Below, piece by piece: positions 1 through 6,817 of a DNA stretch of 12,139 nt. Position 1 is the stretch's first letter. Each line of letters begins with the position of its first letter. A program made the position numbers and the translations under genes. Source of the DNA: an uncultured Lachnospiraceae bacterium. GTDB lineage: Bacteria; Bacillota; Clostridia; Lachnospirales; Lachnospiraceae. The notes beneath the pieces are model-generated. The model saw only the letters and a list, made by a program, of their open reading frames with translations. It had not been told where the DNA came from and made no database searches. The stretch lies in assembly GCA_902489925.1 (NCBI GenBank), contig CABUBX010000057.1:1-12139 (forward strand), read 5' to 3'.

Positions 1-1
1 A

Positions 2-1723
2 TGGGATTGTACGTCACCTGCTTTTATTCATGAATCACCGACAGGCGCCGTGCTTTGCATCCCGACCGTATTTTTCTCCTACACAGGTGCTGCCCTTGAT
101 AAAAAAACACCGCTGCTTCGCTCGATGGAGGTGCTCAATAAGCAGGCGATGCGTATTGTGCGTTTATTTGGCGATGAGCGGGCAAAGCGTGTCAATGTCA
201 GCGTGGGTGCTGAACAGGAGTATTTTATCGTTAATAAAGATACATATATGAAGCGCAAGGACTTAATTTTTGCGGGACGTACCTTATTTGGTGCACCGGC
301 GCCAAAAGGGCAGGAACTTGATGACCATTACTTCGGAAGTATTAAGGAACGTATTTCCGCTTATATGGCAGACTTAAATGAGGAGTTGTGGAAGCTTGGC
401 GTGCGCGCTAAAACCCAGCACAATGAGGTGGCGCCGGCACAGCATGAGCTTGCACCGATTTATGATATTGTGAATGTGGCGACAGACCATAATCAGTTAA
501 TTATGGAGACAATGAAAAAAATTGCCCTTCGTCAGAATCTAGTATGCCTGCTGCATGAAAAACCGTTTGAGGGCGTCAATGGCTCAGGTAAGCATAATAA
601 CTGGTCCATGACAACGGATACCGGTGTGAATCTTTTAGACCCGGGCAAAGCGCCTCATGAAAACCGTCGTTTTCTTCTTGTACTTGCGGCAATTTTAAAG
701 GCCGTTGATGAGTATGCGCCATTGCTTCGAAAAGCTGCGGCAAATCCGGGCAATGACCATCGACTCGGCGCCAATGAGGCACCGCCGGCGATTATATCGA
801 TTTTCCTTGGCGAGCAGCTGATGGATGTGTTAAATCAGCTTTCTGAAAAAGGTGAGGCGACAAGCTCAAAGAAGGGGATTCAGGCTAATGTCGGTGTGTC
901 CACCGTACCTACATTTATGATGGACGCTACAGACAGAAACAGAACATCACCGTTTGCCTTTACAAATAATAAATTTGAGTTTAGAATGGTTGGCTCATCT
1001 GCGTCAATCGCCGATGCCAACACTGTGTTAAATACAATTGTGGCTGATGCCCTCGGGGAAGCTGCAGATATTATCGAAAAATCCGATGATGTTGAGATGG
1101 CAGCCCACGATTTGACAAAGCGGTGGATTTCCGAGCATATCCGCATTGTCTTTAACGGCAACGGTTATTCGGAGGAATGGGTTGAGGAAGCAGCGCGCAG
1201 AGGTCTTCCAAACATTGACAATACGGTTGATGCTTATGCGGCTCTGACTGATTCTAAGGCGATTGAGCTTTTTGAGCGTCACAATGTCATGACAAGATAT
1301 GAGCTTGCTTCCAGAGAGGAAGTCGGCTATGAGACATACGCAAAGACAATCAATGTTGAAGCAAGAACGATGATTGATATGGCAAAGAAGGAAATTCTTC
1401 CGGCAGTGATTCACTACACAACAACAGTGGCGCAGTCGGTCAATGCTGTGAAAGCGGCCGGGGCAGATGCTTCGGTTTCCGAGAGTATTTTAAATCAATG
1501 CCTTGTCCACATGAATGAGATGAACAGCGCCATTGCAAGACTTGAACAAGTGACAGCAAAAGCTGCAGCAATGACACCGGGACGTGAACAGGCAGTTTAC
1601 TACAGAGATGCAGTCATCAAGGAGATGGATGCCTTGAGAAAACCGGCGGATGCTCTTGAAATGCTTGTAGATGAAAAAGAGTGGCCGTTCCCGACCTATG
1701 CGGAATTGATGTTTAACGTATAA
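2..1723 (+). CDS. glnN: Glutamine synthetase type III, C-terminal part (5' end outside window)
   Basis: Makes glutamine from glutamate, ammonia and ATP in the cytoplasm; a central nitrogen-assimilation enzyme. The frame is open from base 2 with no stop, and the first residues (WDCTSPAF, then CIPTVFFSYTGAALDKKTPL) already match the interior of GS type III. The gene therefore starts upstream, and the ATG at 50 is internal. Visible family signatures include the KTQHNEVAPAQHELAP segment (near bases 409-460), the GSGKHNNWS segment (584-610) carrying metal and substrate ligands, and NDHRLGANEAPPA (751-789). About 573 residues are present; the family is usually near 700, so roughly 120-130 N-terminal residues are missing. 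The C-terminal helical region typical of GSIII is intact up to the TAA. A terminator-like hairpin follows. No truncation or frameshift is visible. The type III assignment is firm because types I and II are shorter and lack these spacings. Confidence 0.96.
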   Translation, partial: WDCTSPAFIHESPTGAVLCIPTVFFSYTGAALDKKTPLLRSMEVLNKQAMRIVRLFGDERAKRVNVSVGAEQEYFIVNKDTYMKRKDLIFAGRTLFGAPAPKGQELDDHYFGSIKERISAYMADLNEELWKLGVRAKTQHNEVAPAQHELAPIYDIVNVATDHNQLIMETMKKIALRQNLVCLLHEKPFEGVNGSGKHNNWSMTTDTGVNLLDPGKAPHENRRFLLVLAAILKAVDEYAPLLRKAAANPGNDHRLGANEAPPAIISIFLGEQLMDVLNQLSEKGEATSSKKGIQANVGVSTVPTFMMDATDRNRTSPFAFTNNKFEFRMVGSSASIADANTVLNTIVADALGEAADIIEKSDDVEMAAHDLTKRWISEHIRIVFNGNGYSEEWVEEAARRGLPNIDNTVDAYAALTDSKAIELFERHNVMTRYELASREEVGYETYAKTINVEARTMIDMAKKEILPAVIHYTTTVAQSVNAVKAAGADASVSESILNQCLVHMNEMNSAIARLEQVTAKAAAMTPGREQAVYYRDAVIKEMDALRKPADALEMLVDEKEWPFPTYAELMFNV

Positions 1724-1736
1724 AATTTAAGAAATA

Positions 1737-1765
1737 TTGACATTTGTCTCCTGCAAAGTTAAGAT
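1737..1765 (+). promoter_or_regulatory. Putative sigma-A type promoter for the PPK2 gene
   Basis: A perfect TTGACA (1737-1742) is followed after 17 bases by TAAGAT (1760-1765), which matches 4 of 6 bases of the -10 consensus; TAATAT at 1765-1770 is an alternative with longer spacing. Transcription would begin near 1772, about 70 bases before the PPK2 start. That RNA would lack the left arm of the overlapping hairpin and so would not be terminated by it. Confidence 0.5.
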
Positions 1766-1796
1766 AATATCAGAAGCAGGAGACATTTGTTTTTTA
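1745..1796 (+). terminator. Likely rho-independent terminator of glnN
   Basis: TGTCTCCTGC (1745-1754) and GCAGGAGACA (1776-1785) are perfect 10-base inverted repeats, followed by TTTGTTTTTT. The loop is 21 bases, longer than usual, so efficiency is uncertain. It lies 21 bases after the glnN stop, which is where a terminator would be expected. The left arm lies inside the spacer of a putative promoter for the next gene. Confidence 0.65.
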
Positions 1797-1841
1797 TGCA
1801 TCGGGACAGATTGCACCTATTTGCGGAATTGGAGGAAAGGT

Positions 1842-3347
1842 ATGCTTGAAAAAATTGATTTGTCTAAAAATATGACAAAAAAGGAAGTTAAGCCGCTGAT
1901 GGAAAAACTGGATATGACACTCTCGAAGCTTCAGCGGGAAGCGAGGGAACTTAAAATACCTGTCATGATTTTGTTTGAGGGCTGGGGGGCAGCAGGCAAA
2001 GGAACCTTGATTAATCGATTGATTCAGCCGATGGACCCGAGGGGCTTTAAGGTGTTTACGATTCAGGAGGAGTCTGAGGAGGAGTATATGAGGCCTTTCC
2101 TTTGGCGTTTTTGGACGAAGACACCGGCAAAGGGCAGAATCCATGTGTTTGACAGAAGCTGGTACCGTAAGGTGATTAATGACCGTATTGATAATAAGTG
2201 CACGAAAGAAGAATTAAAAAATGCTTATGGCGATATTGTATGTTTTGAAGAAACGCTGTCGGTTGACAATTGCCTGATTATCAAACTGTTTTTGCATATT
2301 TCACAAAAAGAGCAAAAGAAGCGTTTTAAGAAACTTGAGGCATCGCCGGAGACAAAGTGGCGTGTGACAGAGGCGGATTGGCGTCACAATGAGCAGTATG
2401 ATGATTATATGTGTGCCTATGAGGAGATGCTTGAGAATACAGACACAGATTTTGCACCATGGACAATTATTGAAGCGACGGACAGAGAGTATGCACAGGC
2501 TAAGATTTTGACAACCGTTGTCAATGCGCTTCAGGAAAAGATTAATGATGTCAGGGCAAAAGCGGCAGAAAAAGAGGCGGAGAAAGAGGCACAAAAGGCA
2601 GATGTGCCGGGGGAAGCAGAAGAAAGTGTATTTAAGACTTCGGTACTTGACGGCGTTGACCTTAATAAGACGATGACAAAGGCGGCTTATAAGAAAAAGC
2701 TTAAAGAGCTTCAGGGACGTATGGAAAAGCTTCACAGTAAGATGTACCATAAGAGAATCCCGGTTGTACTGGCTTTTGAAGGCTGGGATGCGGCAGGCAA
2801 GGGCGGTGCCATAAGAAGGCTGACGGAAACACTTGACCCGAGAGGCTATGAGGTTGTGCCGACGGCTGCCCCGAACGATATTGAAAAGGCGCATCACTAT
2901 TTATGGCGCTTTTGGAACAGTATGCCAAAGGCAGGGCATATTGCAATTTTTGACCGAACATGGTATGGCCGCGTGATGGTTGAGCGGATTGAGGGTTTTT
3001 GTACAGAGGACGAATGGAAGCGCGCTTATAAGGAAATCAATCAGATGGAAGCCAACATGACAAATTTTGGCGCTATTGTGATAAAATTCTGGCTGCATAT
3101 TGATAAGGACGAGCAGGAAAGACGTTTTAAGGAACGCATGGAAAATCCTGAAAAACAGTGGAAGATTACGGATGAGGACTGGCGAAATCGCGAGAAGTGG
3201 AATCAGTATGTTGAAGCTGTCGATGAGATGATATTGAGGACGTCAACGACAAATGCCCCGTGGGTGATTGTCGAGGGCAACAGTAAATACTACGCGCGAA
3301 TTAAAGTACTTGAGACAGTGGTTCGGGCACTTGAAGAAAGAATGTAA
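1842..3347 (+). CDS. Polyphosphate:AMP phosphotransferase, two fused PPK2 domains
   Basis: Predicted cytoplasmic enzyme transferring phosphate from inorganic polyphosphate to nucleotides. Two-domain PPK2 proteins are known for AMP to ADP conversion. I chose the ATG at 1842 because GGAGG (1831-1835) lies 6 bases upstream; the frame is open further upstream but would run through the terminator and promoter. The product is 501 residues, the usual size. Domain 1 spans about residues 11-232, with P-loop GWGAAGKG (47-54), Walker B FDRSWY (103-108) and lid region RVTEADWR (174-181). A charged Lys/Glu-rich linker occupies about 233-262. Domain 2 spans about 273-500, with P-loop GWDAAGKG (314-321), Walker B FDRTWYGRV (370-378) and KITDEDWR (441-448). 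The Asp in the domain 2 P-loop is Gly49 in domain 1, which suggests that domain 2 is the main catalytic half (inference). Likely transcribed from the promoter just upstream. The broad PPK2 family call is secure; preference for AMP is inferred from architecture. Confidence 0.93.
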   Translation: MLEKIDLSKNMTKKEVKPLMEKLDMTLSKLQREARELKIPVMILFEGWGAAGKGTLINRLIQPMDPRGFKVFTIQEESEEEYMRPFLWRFWTKTPAKGRIHVFDRSWYRKVINDRIDNKCTKEELKNAYGDIVCFEETLSVDNCLIIKLFLHISQKEQKKRFKKLEASPETKWRVTEADWRHNEQYDDYMCAYEEMLENTDTDFAPWTIIEATDREYAQAKILTTVVNALQEKINDVRAKAAEKEAEKEAQKADVPGEAEESVFKTSVLDGVDLNKTMTKAAYKKKLKELQGRMEKLHSKMYHKRIPVVLAFEGWDAAGKGGAIRRLTETLDPRGYEVVPTAAPNDIEKAHHYLWRFWNSMPKAGHIAIFDRTWYGRVMVERIEGFCTEDEWKRAYKEINQMEANMTNFGAIVIKFWLHIDKDEQERRFKERMENPEKQWKITDEDWRNREKWNQYVEAVDEMILRTSTTNAPWVIVEGNSKYYARIKVLETVVRALEERM

Positions 3348-3356
3348 GCCTGTGTA

Positions 3357-3385
3357 TTGTGCGGCATGAAATCTGGAAATAGAAT
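3357..3385 (+). promoter_or_regulatory. Weak candidate promoter for the nucleoside phosphorylase gene
   Basis: TTGTGC (3357-3362), 17 bases, then TAGAAT (3380-3385; 5 of 6 matches to TATAAT). The -35 keeps only the TTG. It lies in the 113-base gap after the PPK2 gene, in which I see no terminator, so read-through from upstream is equally possible. Confidence 0.3.
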
Positions 3386-3460
3386 TTTCAAAAATAATTT
3401 ATATAGAAGCCAAAAAACAGGTTGATTCAACATCATTTAGAATTTGAGGAGGTAAAAGAC

Positions 3461-4228
3461 ATGATATTGAAGAATAAGTATCCCATATGTGAATTTGATA
3501 TCAGTAAAAATCCGCTTATTCAACCAGCGAATTTTTTGATTAAAAGCCTTCCTGAAAAATGTGTGATTACCTTTTTCAGGAAGGAACTGGAACAATTTGT
3601 TTCGGAAAATAATCTTTCTGTCATTGGCTATCTTAATTCAGAAGTGCTTGATATACCGATTTATGAATATGTATATGGCGAAAATAAGCTTTGTATTACA
3701 ATGGCATTTTGTGGTGCGCCGGGTGCAGCGGTAGCGATTGAAGAACTACATGCCATGGGATGTGAGAAATTCATAATTTGCGGGGGCGCAGGGGCATTGA
3801 CAAAGGACAGTAAAGTGGGAGAAATCATTATCCCTGTCTCTGCGGTTAGAGATGAGGGGACATCCTATCATTATTTAGAGCCATCTCGTGAAGTGGAATG
3901 CCATAAAGAAACGGTTGAGACTGTTATTTCGTGTTTGAAACAGATGGGGATTCCATTTACAACAGGGAAAACATGGACAAGCGATGCCATATACAGAGAA
4001 ACACCCGATATGGTTGAATTAAGGCGAAACGAAGGGTGTATCACTGTGGAAATGGAAGCGGCAGCTTTTTTTGCGGTGTCTCAATATTATGATATTCCCC
4101 TTGCCCAGTTATTATATGCCGGCGATGATGTAAGCGGTGAGGAGTGGGATTCACGAGATTGGAATATGCGAAAGAATATACGGTATAATTTGATTTCGAC
4201 TGCAATTGAACTTGTAAAGAAATTGTAA
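3461..4228 (+). CDS. Nucleoside phosphorylase family protein (purine/uridine phosphorylase-like)
   Basis: Probably cleaves a nucleoside with phosphate to give the free base and ribose-1-phosphate, in nucleoside salvage. The start at 3461 is set by GAGGAGGT (3446-3453), 7 bases upstream; a GTG- or ATG-started extension back to about 3422 lacks such a site. The product is 255 residues, normal for the trimer/hexamer-forming PNP_UDP superfamily. Visible family features are GAPGAA (residues 85-90), ICGGAGAL (106-113) in the phosphate/ribose site region, TWTSDAIYRET (171-181), VEMEAAAFF (196-204) with the ribose-binding Met-Glu pair, and AGDDVSG (220-226) with the Asp expected near the base. There is no signal peptide or membrane segment. 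The substrate (uridine, purine nucleoside or other) cannot be read from these motifs. The neighbouring PPK2 also acts on nucleotides, but a shared pathway is only a guess. The gene ends in its own terminator. Confidence 0.87.
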   Translation: MILKNKYPICEFDISKNPLIQPANFLIKSLPEKCVITFFRKELEQFVSENNLSVIGYLNSEVLDIPIYEYVYGENKLCITMAFCGAPGAAVAIEELHAMGCEKFIICGGAGALTKDSKVGEIIIPVSAVRDEGTSYHYLEPSREVECHKETVETVISCLKQMGIPFTTGKTWTSDAIYRETPDMVELRRNEGCITVEMEAAAFFAVSQYYDIPLAQLLYAGDDVSGEEWDSRDWNMRKNIRYNLISTAIELVKKL

Positions 4229-4267
4229 AACGATAACGGCATCTTAAAGGATGCAGAACTTACTACG

Positions 4268-4294
4268 AAAAACGCCCTAACCATGGGCGTTTTT
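4268..4294 (+). terminator. Strong bidirectional rho-independent terminator
   Basis: AAAAACGCCC (4268-4277) and GGGCGTTTTT (4285-4294) are perfect complements around a 7-base loop. The flanking A and T runs let it work on both strands: for the nucleoside phosphorylase on + and as a back-up for the tRNA transcript on -. It starts 39 bases after the phosphorylase stop. Confidence 0.9.
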
Positions 4295-4462
4295 CACATA
4301 CTCATAAAATTTTTGTTTGCTGTTTCCGGTGGCAGCGATTCGGAACGAAGCAAAAATTGTAAAATGTCCCAAATTGCACTTGCATGGCAGTGGATGAAAG
4401 ACATTGCTTCGCCGCTTGTTGCTACAATTAATCATAATCCGCATATTTCCTATAAAAAATAA
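4283..4462 (+). pseudogene. Aldo/keto reductase C-terminal remnant
   Basis: This is a 59-codon open frame whose middle (about residues 26-46; CKMSQIALAWQW, then SPLV) closely resembles the C-terminal helix and cofactor-binding region of aldo/keto reductases, where family members read roughly MSQIALAW...SPIVGATK. The glycine expected before Ala-Thr is missing (LVATI), the sequence loses resemblance after residue 49 and stops at a TAA, and nothing before residue ~22 matches the family. The ATG at 4283 lies inside the upstream terminator hairpin and has no ribosome binding site. I read it as a leftover of a deleted or decayed gene, not a working small protein. It is convergent with the tRNA gene. 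The family resemblance is recognition by eye, so confidence is moderate. Confidence 0.5.
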
Positions 4463-4466
4463 AAAA

Positions 4467-4538
4467 CGCACCTGACGGGAATCGAACCCACGCGCATGGC
4501 TCCGGAGGCCATTGCTCTATCCACTGAGCTACAGGTGC
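4467..4538 (-). tRNA. tRNA-Arg (anticodon CCG)
   Basis: The reverse complement folds as a full cloverleaf. The acceptor stem is GCACCTG/CAGGTGC (7 of 7 pairs), then TA at positions 8-9, D stem GCTC/GAGC with loop AGTGGATA, anticodon stem ATGGC/GCCAT with loop CTCCGGA (anticodon CCG at 4503-4505), a short variable loop GCGC, and T stem GTGGG/CCCGT (including two G-U pairs) with loop TTCGATT. The discriminator base is G. CCA is not encoded: after the discriminator the strand reads TTTTTT. It would decode CGG codons for arginine. The total is 72 bases, normal for a class I tRNA. It is the only - strand gene in the window. Confidence 0.95.
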
Positions 4539-4545
4539 ATCCAAT

Positions 4546-4574
4546 ATAATACACTATTTTTCAGATAATTGCAA
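4546..4574 (-). promoter_or_regulatory. Promoter of tRNA-Arg
   Basis: Read on the - strand: TTGCAA (4574-4569), exactly 17 bases, then TATTAT (4551-4546; 5 of 6 matches to TATAAT). The -10 box ends 7 bases before the tRNA 5' end, so the primary transcript would have almost no leader for RNase P to remove. Confidence 0.65.
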
Positions 4575-4607
4575 CTATTTTTTCGCAGTTCTTTTGCCAA
4601 AAATATA

Positions 4608-4637
4608 TTGACACCCTTTGCCACAAAAGTATATGAT
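4608..4637 (+). promoter_or_regulatory. Promoter of the MFS transporter gene
   Basis: Perfect TTGACA (4608-4613), 18 bases, then TATGAT (4632-4637; 5 of 6). Transcription should begin near 4644, leaving a leader of about 37 bases before the ATG at 4681. It diverges from the tRNA promoter, with 33 bases between the two -35 boxes. I see no clear operator repeat between them. Confidence 0.7.
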
Positions 4638-4680
4638 ATTATCGAATTTTAAGTTTTATAGTTATAAAAGGGGAGAGTAT

Positions 4681-5847
4681 ATGGCATCATTATTATTGGC
4701 AATTATTTATCTGGCATTTATCAGTCTCGGACTTCCGGATTCGCTTTTGGGCTCGGCATGGCCGAGTATGTATAAAGAGCTCGGCGCTTCGGTGTCGTGG
4801 GCAGGTATCGTATCTATGATTATTGCGGCGGGAACGATTGTTTCCAGTCTTGCGAGTGACCGTATGACAAAGCGTTTTGGCGCAGGGACTGTGACAGCTG
4901 TCAGTGTCTGTATGACAGCGGCAGCACTTTTTGGATTTTCAATATCATCAAGTTTTTGGATGCTTTGCATCTTTGCAGTGCCTTACGGGCTTGGCGCGGG
5001 CAGTGTGGACGCCGCTTTAAATAATTTTGTGGCAATTCACTATCCGGCAAGACATATGAGCTGGCTTCACTGTATGTGGGGTGTTGGCGCAAGCCTCGGT
5101 CCCGTGATTATGGGTGCGGCAATTACAGGCGGCTTTCGCTGGATGGGCGGATACAGAAGCATTTCAATCATGCAGATTGTTTTGACAGTGATTTTGTTTG
5201 TCACGCTGCCTTTGTGGCGCAAGCATAAAAGTCAAAACACAGTCGGTGAAAAATGTGATAGCGGTGAAAAGTTGACATTTGGACAGCTGCTTCGCCGTCC
5301 CGGTGTCCGAGAGGTTATGGTTTGCTTTTTTTGTTATTGTGCGGCAGAAAGCACAGCCGGCATGTGGGCAGCCAGCTACTGCACATTAAACCGGGGGATT
5401 ACTCCGGAACAGGCGGCAGGCTGGGCAAGTCTTTTTTATATCGGAATTACCGCAGGGCGGTTTGTATCGGGATTTTTGACAATCGGGATTAATGATAAAA
5501 ATATGATACGCATCGGCGAGGTGCTGCTTGTGATAGGTATCGGTGTAGTTTTACTTCCGGGCAACGGCTTTCTTCCTGTCGGGCTTGTGCTGATTGGCTG
5601 CGGCTGTGCGCCAATCTATCCGTCGATTATCCATTCGACACCGTCAAACTTCGGGGTTGAATTAAGCCAGGCAATTATCGGCATACAGATGGCGTCCGCT
5701 TATGTCGGCTCATGTCTTGTGCCGCCGCTTTTCGGGCTCATTGCAGACTATGTAAATATATCGCTGTATCCGATATTTATATTGGCAATTACAATCCTTA
5801 TGATAATCATGTCCGAGCGGCTTTACAGGGCTGTAGCAAAACGTTGA
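4681..5847 (+). CDS. MFS transporter, about 12 membrane segments
   Basis: A proton- or gradient-driven membrane carrier of the major facilitator superfamily; the substrate is unknown. I chose ATG 4681 because AGGGGAG (4669-4675) is 5 bases upstream and the promoter lies at 4608-4637; an upstream ATG at 4618 falls inside the promoter. The product is 388 residues, normal for MFS. There are two halves of roughly six hydrophobic segments, split by a hydrophilic loop at about residues 180-205 (WRKHKSQN onward). The loop between helices 2 and 3 carries SDRMTKRFGAG (59-69), a version of MFS motif A. PYGLGAGSVDAALNNFVA (101-118) resembles the helix 4 region of the sugar-porter FHS/FucP-like branch, which suggests but does not prove a sugar or related solute. 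The first helix begins at residue 2, and there is no cleavable signal. It has its own promoter and no evident terminator before the next gene. Confidence 0.88.
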   Translation: MASLLLAIIYLAFISLGLPDSLLGSAWPSMYKELGASVSWAGIVSMIIAAGTIVSSLASDRMTKRFGAGTVTAVSVCMTAAALFGFSISSSFWMLCIFAVPYGLGAGSVDAALNNFVAIHYPARHMSWLHCMWGVGASLGPVIMGAAITGGFRWMGGYRSISIMQIVLTVILFVTLPLWRKHKSQNTVGEKCDSGEKLTFGQLLRRPGVREVMVCFFCYCAAESTAGMWAASYCTLNRGITPEQAAGWASLFYIGITAGRFVSGFLTIGINDKNMIRIGEVLLVIGIGVVLLPGNGFLPVGLVLIGCGCAPIYPSIIHSTPSNFGVELSQAIIGIQMASAYVGSCLVPPLFGLIADYVNISLYPIFILAITILMIIMSERLYRAVAKR

Positions 5848-5865
5848 TTATACATACAAAAAAAT

Positions 5866-5894
5866 TTGCTTTTTCAGTTAGAATTTGCTAAAAT
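5866..5894 (+). promoter_or_regulatory. Promoter of the membrane-anchored protein gene
   Basis: TTGCTT (5866-5871; 4 of 6), 17 bases, TAAAAT (5889-5894; 5 of 6). Transcription would start about 22 bases before the ATG at 5924, just upstream of the ribosome binding site AAGGAGA. It sits in the 76-base gap after the MFS gene. Confidence 0.55.
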
Positions 5895-5923
5895 GAAGTA
5901 TAAACTGCAAAGGAGAAAGAGTT

Positions 5924-6757
5924 ATGGAAAAACGTCGGGCGCGAAGGAATGAACAGAAGCGCAAGCAGATAATCATTGCGATACTTTCTGTCATTGTTAT
6001 TGTGTCTTTAGCTGCCGGTGTAGCCACCGGATTTAAGCCAAAAGGAACATTGCCAAAGAAGGATGGCAAGCCTGCGGCAGAAAATATTGTTGTTGAAGAA
6101 AATCAGGAAGACAGTGCACAGACAGAAGAAGCGGTGAACGCCCTTGTTCGTCAGTACAGGGCAGCGCTTGCCGGTGCAAATATTGATACAATTGCAAAGC
6201 TTTACCAGACAGATAAGGTAGCCAATGCCGATACAATTACCGCGACATCAAGAGTTATCACAGGATACATGAATACAAAGTGTTACATAAGAAGCGGCCT
6301 TGAGGAAGGAACAAAGGTTGTCTTTATTTATGATGAGCTTCAGATTGCCGATGTGGATGTGCTTGTGCCTAATTTATCATATATATATGTGAGAAAGGCT
6401 GCAGACGGCACTTACTATATCGACCCGGGCACTTACAACGAAGAAACGATGTCTTATGAATATGGGAAAGATATCACAGATTATATTAACGAGCTGAGTA
6501 ATGACGCGGAAATCAGCGGACTGTACACAGATGTGAACACGCGTTTTGATCAGTTGTGCAGCAGTAATCAGAAGCTTGGCGAATTTATGAAAAAAATTAA
6601 TGGTGCGGCGGCATTGCACAGCACGTCCGGAAATGAGACGGCCCCAACAGACAGTACAGACGCGGCGCAGTCCGCACAGACAGCAGGTGAGGAAAGCGAC
6701 AGTGCAGATACAACAGACGGCGGCGCCGACACTGCGGCGACAGAAGGTGCTGCTTAA
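5924..6757 (+). CDS. Membrane-anchored extracytoplasmic protein of unknown function with acidic tail
   Basis: I do not recognise a named family. The 277-residue product has four visible parts. First is a very basic N-terminus (KRRARR, then KRK; residues 3-14). Next is one hydrophobic segment at about 15-36 without a lipobox or clear cleavage site, which with the positive-inside rule predicts N-in, C-out. Then comes a globular part at about 65-225, with alternating helices and strands (VNALVRQYRAAL at 71-82; YIYVRK at 153-158; DGTYYIDPGTY at 161-171) that is reminiscent of NTF2-like or small ligand-binding extracellular domains. Last is a tail at about 227-277 of Ala, Thr, Ser, Asp, Glu and Gly with no Lys or Arg. 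The start is supported by AAGGAGA 7 bases upstream. It has its own promoter and terminator, so it is probably a single-gene unit. Anchoring is a fair inference; the function is unknown. Confidence 0.8.
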   Translation: MEKRRARRNEQKRKQIIIAILSVIVIVSLAAGVATGFKPKGTLPKKDGKPAAENIVVEENQEDSAQTEEAVNALVRQYRAALAGANIDTIAKLYQTDKVANADTITATSRVITGYMNTKCYIRSGLEEGTKVVFIYDELQIADVDVLVPNLSYIYVRKAADGTYYIDPGTYNEETMSYEYGKDITDYINELSNDAEISGLYTDVNTRFDQLCSSNQKLGEFMKKINGAAALHSTSGNETAPTDSTDAAQSAQTAGEESDSADTTDGGADTAATEGAA

Positions 6758-6760
6758 AAG

Positions 6761-6786
6761 AAAGGATGTGCTTTGCACATCCTTTT
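6761..6786 (+). terminator. Rho-independent terminator after the membrane-anchored protein gene
   Basis: AAAGGATGTGC (6761-6771) and GCACATCCTTT (6775-6785) are perfect 11-base complements around a 3-base TTT loop. The run of T after the GC part of the stem is only four bases, so termination may be partial. The next gene starts 31 bases later without a convincing promoter of its own, which fits some read-through. Confidence 0.75.
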
Positions 6787-6817
6787 GTGCTTATATTAAC
6801 GATTCGGGAGAAGAAAA

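Noticed and set aside
1028..1414. Open frame on the - strand inside glnN
   Set aside because: It is fully antisense to conserved glutamine synthetase sequence and has no family resemblance.
1737..1841. Possible 35-codon N-terminal extension of the PPK2 protein
   Set aside because: It would be translated from within the hairpin/promoter region, its sequence is not PPK2-like, and a strong GGAGG site sits just before the ATG at 1842.
2301..2897. Long open frame (198 codons) on the - strand inside the PPK2 gene
   Set aside because: It is antisense to clear, motif-rich PPK2 coding sequence, and its translation is rich in Leu, Cys, Ile and Arg without any recognisable domain.
4277..4471. Open frame of 64 codons on the - strand between the terminator and the tRNA
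   Set aside because: It starts inside the tRNA 3' end and ends in the terminator stem; the opposite strand gives a better explanation (aldo/keto reductase remnant).
4618..4680. Upstream ATG for the MFS transporter
   Set aside because: It overlaps the TTGACA...TATGAT promoter and lacks a ribosome binding site; the hydrophobic first helix begins right after the ATG at 4681.
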